DNA of 9,510 nucleotides from Deltaproteobacteria bacterium. Lineage in GTDB: Bacteria > Desulfobacterota > SM23-61. Positions 8,001 to 9,510 of this stretch are shown here, piece after piece. The translations under genes were made by a program, and so were the position numbers. The stretch spans positions 1-9,510 of the forward strand of contig JAOUFX010000060.1 of the NCBI GenBank assembly GCA_029857975.1, read 5' to 3'. How positions within the stretch are numbered: position 1 is the first letter of the stretch; each line of letters begins with the position of its first letter. Under the pieces are notes generated by a model. The model was not told where the DNA came from and searched no databases. It saw only the letters and a list, made by a program, of their open reading frames with translations.

Positions 8001-8354
8001 GCCGTCCAAACCGGCGTGGTCATGGTGGTTTATCTCCATGAAGCCCTTGATCGGAGGCTCAAGCAGGGGGGTCCGATGACGGAAAAAGACATCTACGAGG
8101 CCACCATAGAAGGCGCGGTCATCAGGTTGCGGCCCAAGCTGATGACAGTGAGCGTAGTCCTGGCGGGACTTTTCCCCATTATGTGGTCGACGGGCGTGGG
8201 TTCGGATGTCATGAAGCCCATTGCCGCGCCCATCATCGGGGGAATGGTCACTTCCACCATTCAGGTCCTGATCCTGATCCCTGTGATTTTCGCCCAAATT
8301 AAAATCAGCGCCCTGAGGCGAGGAAAATTGAAAGCCTCGGAGGTTAAATTATAG
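5067..8354 (+). CDS. cusA: CusA/SilA-type heavy-metal efflux RND pump
   Basis: Role: inner-membrane proton/metal antiporter trimer that pumps Cu(I)/Ag(I) out through the adaptor and outer-membrane duct. The 1095 residues compare with about 1047 in E. coli CusA. AAAGGA lies 6 nt before the ATG. Seen: TM1 at about 13-31, a large periplasmic domain, a TM bundle from about 335, a second periplasmic domain from about 550, and a TM bundle from about 910 to the end. TM4 reads AIGVLVDASIVMVEN, the Cu/Ag (HME4) signature rather than that of Zn/Co/Cd pumps. The three-Met metal site is complete: Met570, Met620 and Met693 match E. coli Met573, 623 and 672. Asp405 and Lys1024 match relay residues Asp405 and Lys984, but Gln981 stands where E. 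coli has Glu939. Channel Met pairs 391/1009 and 410/501 are kept (here 391/1049 and 410/495), whereas 403/486 and 271/755 are changed. There are two insertions, one between Met620 and Met693 and a Gly-rich one at about 812-837. E. coli positions are from memory but internally consistent. Confidence 0.95.
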   Translation: MIDKIIEYCANNRFLVFVAVFLLMLGGVYAIKGIPLDAVPDISDVQVIVYTTWEGRSPDLVEDQITYPIVTALISAPKVKTVRGFSDFGFSYVYVIFEDGTDIYWARPRVLEYMQQIAGKLPPGVTPVIGPDATGVGWVYEYALVSETGEHDLAYLRTLQDWYIRYSLASVEGVAEVASVGGFVKQYQVNVDPNRLSAYGLSIRDVMGRVSASNNDVEGRLLEFGGREYMVRGRGYIKSVSDIEKIVVGTNRQGTPILLRDIANVTLGPEIRRGIVELNGQGEVAGGIVVMRYGENALDVIDNVKKKIKEIEPGLPKGVKIVPTYDRSELIHLSIKNLQKALIEEMIVVSVVIILFLLHFRSALVPIFALPIAVIASFIPMYYLRLTSNIMSLGGIALAIGVLVDASIVMVENAYRRLSEGTEEEKEHSFRTVIEAAKQVGRPIFFALVIIIISFMPVFLLEAQEGRMFKPLAFTKTFAIVASSLLAITLVPVLMTLFIRGKNLKPESENPVSKFFIRLYHPIMEWALKHKWKTLIISFLALPATVLLLVFYPIGSEFMPALYEGTILYMPISNPGISVTEAGRIMAIQDKILKTFPEVHTVFGKSGRAETSTDPAPFSMWETVVHLKPRDQWRQVRKDYNYLPQWMRPVAERILGSQRTISYEELIAEMDKKMQFPGLQNAWTMPIRARIDMLTTGIRTPVGIKVFGGDLKKIEEVGIHIEMILKEIQGTRSVYAERVAGGYFTDIRIKREEIARYGLTVGEVQDVIQTALGGMNVTRTVEGRERYPVNIRYLRELRDDLEKVKRILVPVRRGGSSGGDGMAVMRGGGGGPGSVAHVPLAQLADIYQTTGPAMIRDEDGMLTGYVYVDVVGRDIGSYVTEAKKAIDEKLKLPAGYSLSWSGQYEFKLRAEERLRIVLPVVFFIIFVLLFITFHSVAEATMVMLGVIFAMVGGVIFQKILGYNFSVAVWVGYIALYGVAVQTGVVMVVYLHEALDRRLKQGGPMTEKDIYEATIEGAVIRLRPKLMTVSVVLAGLFPIMWSTGVGSDVMKPIAAPIIGGMVTSTIQVLILIPVIFAQIKISALRRGKLKASEVKL

Positions 8355-8390
8355 ATTAAAACCCTTTACGGGTGGAAAAAAGGAGGGAAT

Positions 8391-8867
8391 ATGAAAAAAG
8401 GAATGTTTGGGTTTCTCGGTTTTTTGCTCGTCAGCTTTTTGGCCTTCGCTCCATTTGCTGGGGCGCAGCATGGCCATGGCGGAGGGGCAAAGGACGAAGC
8501 CCTGAAGATGGACACCAAAGAAGTCCTCGTGGACGGATTGAAAATTACCTTCATGGTGATGGCCAACGACGATCACAAGAAGATGCTCAAGGATATGAAA
8601 ATGAAAGAAACGGTCGAACCCGGAACCACCCATAATATCACGGTTACCTTGAAGGATGGGAACAAGGACATCACCGATGCCACTGTCAACATGAAGGTGA
8701 TCGATCCCCAGGGAAAAGACCAAATTAAACCCTTGAAGTATGAGAAGGAAATGCAGAGCTATGATGCCTATTTTAACCTACCGGAAAAGGGGAAGTATCA
8801 AATCCTCGTCCTGGTCAAGACCGGGGACCAGAAAAGGACGGCGGGCATCTACTACGAGGTAAAATAA
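8391..8867 (+). CDS. Small Met/His-rich periplasmic protein, YtkA/FixH-like, putative copper chaperone
   Basis: It has 158 residues from ATG 8391, with AGGAGGG just upstream. Seen: a Sec signal peptide at residues 1-25 (core LLVSFLAFAPF, cleavage after AGA) and a mature start with QHGHGGG. A Met/His cluster covers 40-81: Met40, 55, 57, 65, 69 and 71, with His62 and His81. There is no Cys. The second half has the beta-strand pattern of the YtkA/FixH-like Ig fold: HNITVTLKDG, then TDATVNMKVIDPQG, then YDAYFNLPEKGKYQILVLV and a closing IYYEV strand. Met/His ligands without Cys suit Cu(I)/Ag(I) binding in an oxidising periplasm. It is the last gene of the efflux operon, 36 bp after cusA. CusF does a similar job in E. 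coli but has an unrelated OB fold. The chaperone role is inferred from context and composition. The fold call is from pattern only. Confidence 0.75.
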   Translation: MKKGMFGFLGFLLVSFLAFAPFAGAQHGHGGGAKDEALKMDTKEVLVDGLKITFMVMANDDHKKMLKDMKMKETVEPGTTHNITVTLKDGNKDITDATVNMKVIDPQGKDQIKPLKYEKEMQSYDAYFNLPEKGKYQILVLVKTGDQKRTAGIYYEVK

Positions 8868-8892
8868 GAGAGCGAGTATAGGGAAGGAAAAC

Positions 8893-8927
8893 GGAGGCGA
8901 AGAGAAGGGAAGGCCTTTTTCGTCTCC
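8893..8927 (+). other. Hairpin after the efflux operon
   Basis: Bases 8893-8901 pair with 8919-8927 over nine base pairs (one G-U), and the inner purine-rich/T-rich arms can add more. It begins 26 bp after the stop of the last efflux gene. No T-run follows the right arm, so it is not a standard intrinsic terminator. It could mark the 3' end by Rho-dependent termination plus trimming, or protect the operon mRNA. The rest of 8868-9008 holds a GC-rich stretch (GGGGCCCGCCCGGGGC at about 8956-8971) and no evident promoter. Confidence 0.35.
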
Positions 8928-9008
8928 TGGGATTTGCAGAACCTCGGGAGAAAAAGGGGCCCGCCCGGGGCGAATAAGGATTAGAAAGAAGTAGGTAATC
9001 GGGAATTC

Positions 9009-9510
9009 ATGGAACCAGGATCGAATCCGAAAGGCCCGTCATGGCTAAATCCGCTGCTTCTGGGGGCAACTTTTTTGACCCTATCGCTTGTGCTCCTCAT
9101 CGCTTATAAAGGATGGAAAGAAGACCGGGTTCTGCATCCCGGCGGGCAGGAGCACACCTCGATCATTGCAGATGTCACGATCCATCTGGCCGGAGTTCCC
9201 TATCAGGAACACTGTCTGACCTGTCACCCTCAAGGAAAAGCAGCGAAAATTTCTGGGAAAGATCTTTTATTTGCAAAAGACCATCCCTCCATTTCCCCCC
9301 ACTCCATGGACGATCTTGGATGTACGGCTTGCCATCTGGGTGAAGGCATGGCCCGGGACCTGGTCATTTCCCACGGGTTCAAGGCAGACGGGGCTCGGAG
9401 GGTGCTTTCAGGAGAGGATCTCCAGGCCAGTTGTTATCGCTGCCATGAGCTGAAAGTGCTGAAAGGAGCAGAAAAAGCCTGGGATGGTTTCCGGCTTTTT
9501 TCTCTCAATG
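9009..9510 (+). CDS. Membrane-anchored multiheme c-type cytochrome, 3'-partial
   Basis: Role: periplasmic electron carrier, attached to the inner membrane by its N-terminus. The frame is open from ATG 9009 to the right edge (167 codons) with no stop. The preceding in-frame stop is TAG at 8982, and this ATG is the only start between them. Its ribosome binding site is poor (GGGA four bases upstream), so the start is less certain. Seen: one hydrophobic helix at about 13-33 followed by a basic residue, consistent with an uncleaved signal anchor. Three heme c motifs follow: CLTCH at 69-73, CTACH at 105-109 and CYRCH at 142-146, spaced 36 and 37 residues apart. Other His (43, 49, 59, 68, 92, 98, 122) could be sixth ligands. 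More hemes may lie beyond the window. It does not match NapC/NirT, whose first motif and spacing differ. Its partner is unknown, and a link to the efflux operon is not shown. Confidence 0.85.
   Translation, partial: MEPGSNPKGPSWLNPLLLGATFLTLSLVLLIAYKGWKEDRVLHPGGQEHTSIIADVTIHLAGVPYQEHCLTCHPQGKAAKISGKDLLFAKDHPSISPHSMDDLGCTACHLGEGMARDLVISHGFKADGARRVLSGEDLQASCYRCHELKVLKGAEKAWDGFRLFSLN

Noticed and set aside
6768..8297. A 509-codon open frame on the - strand opposite the pump gene.
   Set aside because: It lies wholly inside cusA, its translation is rich in His, Asp and Pro with no family motif, and such frames are usual opposite GC-rich genes.
8361..8373. Small hairpin (ACCC, 5-nt loop, GGGT) between cusA and the last operon gene.
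   Set aside because: Only four base pairs and no T-run, so it is not enough for a terminator or a regulatory call.
9113..9453. Two short + strand frames inside the cytochrome region.
   Set aside because: They overlap the heme-motif frame in other phases, and have no motifs or ribosome binding sites.

Overview
The window comes from a Gram-negative bacterium, most likely an anaerobe of the former Deltaproteobacteria (Desulfobacterota). This is an inference from three traits together: a UGA-containing selenoprotein of the glycine/betaine/sarcosine reductase selenoprotein B type, an outer-membrane-spanning metal efflux system, and a multiheme c-type cytochrome. All genes are on the + strand. I see no tRNA, rRNA, insertion sequence or CRISPR array.

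Region 1 (1-709) is the 3' part of a selenoprotein gene. The frame is interrupted only by one in-frame TGA at 386-388. That TGA begins a U-x-x-C motif and is followed at the expected distance by a hairpin shaped like a bacterial SECIS element. Ordinary gene calling would split this gene in two.

Region 2 (710-885) is AT-rich and holds a good sigma70-type promoter (TTGAGT, 17 bp, TATAAT). A perfect 6-bp inverted repeat fills the spacer of this promoter, so it is a candidate metal- or stress-responsive operator.

Region 3 (886-8867) is a five-gene Cus/Sil-type copper/silver efflux operon. It encodes two different TolC-family outer-membrane factors (the second apparently a lipoprotein), a CusB-like periplasmic adaptor lipoprotein with Met/His-rich ends, a CusA-like heavy-metal RND pump of 1095 residues, and a small Met/His-rich periplasmic protein with a YtkA/FixH-like fold in the place a CusF-type chaperone might occupy. 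The genes overlap or lie 11-37 bp apart. The expected route is: small protein and adaptor collect Cu(I)/Ag(I) in the periplasm, the RND trimer drives it out using protons, and one or both outer-membrane factors form the exit duct. The pump keeps the three-methionine metal site of E. coli CusA. It has lost two of the four methionine pairs of the transport channel, has Gln in place of one proton-relay Glu, and carries two insertions, one of them glycine-rich.

Region 4 (8868-9510) has a hairpin-bearing intergenic stretch followed by the start of a membrane-anchored c-type cytochrome with three CxxCH motifs, which runs off the right edge.

The most notable points are the selenocysteine gene with its recoding hairpin, the dyad inside the operon promoter, and the altered methionine pathway of the pump. 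The metal-efflux operon itself is a recognisable, known type of system.
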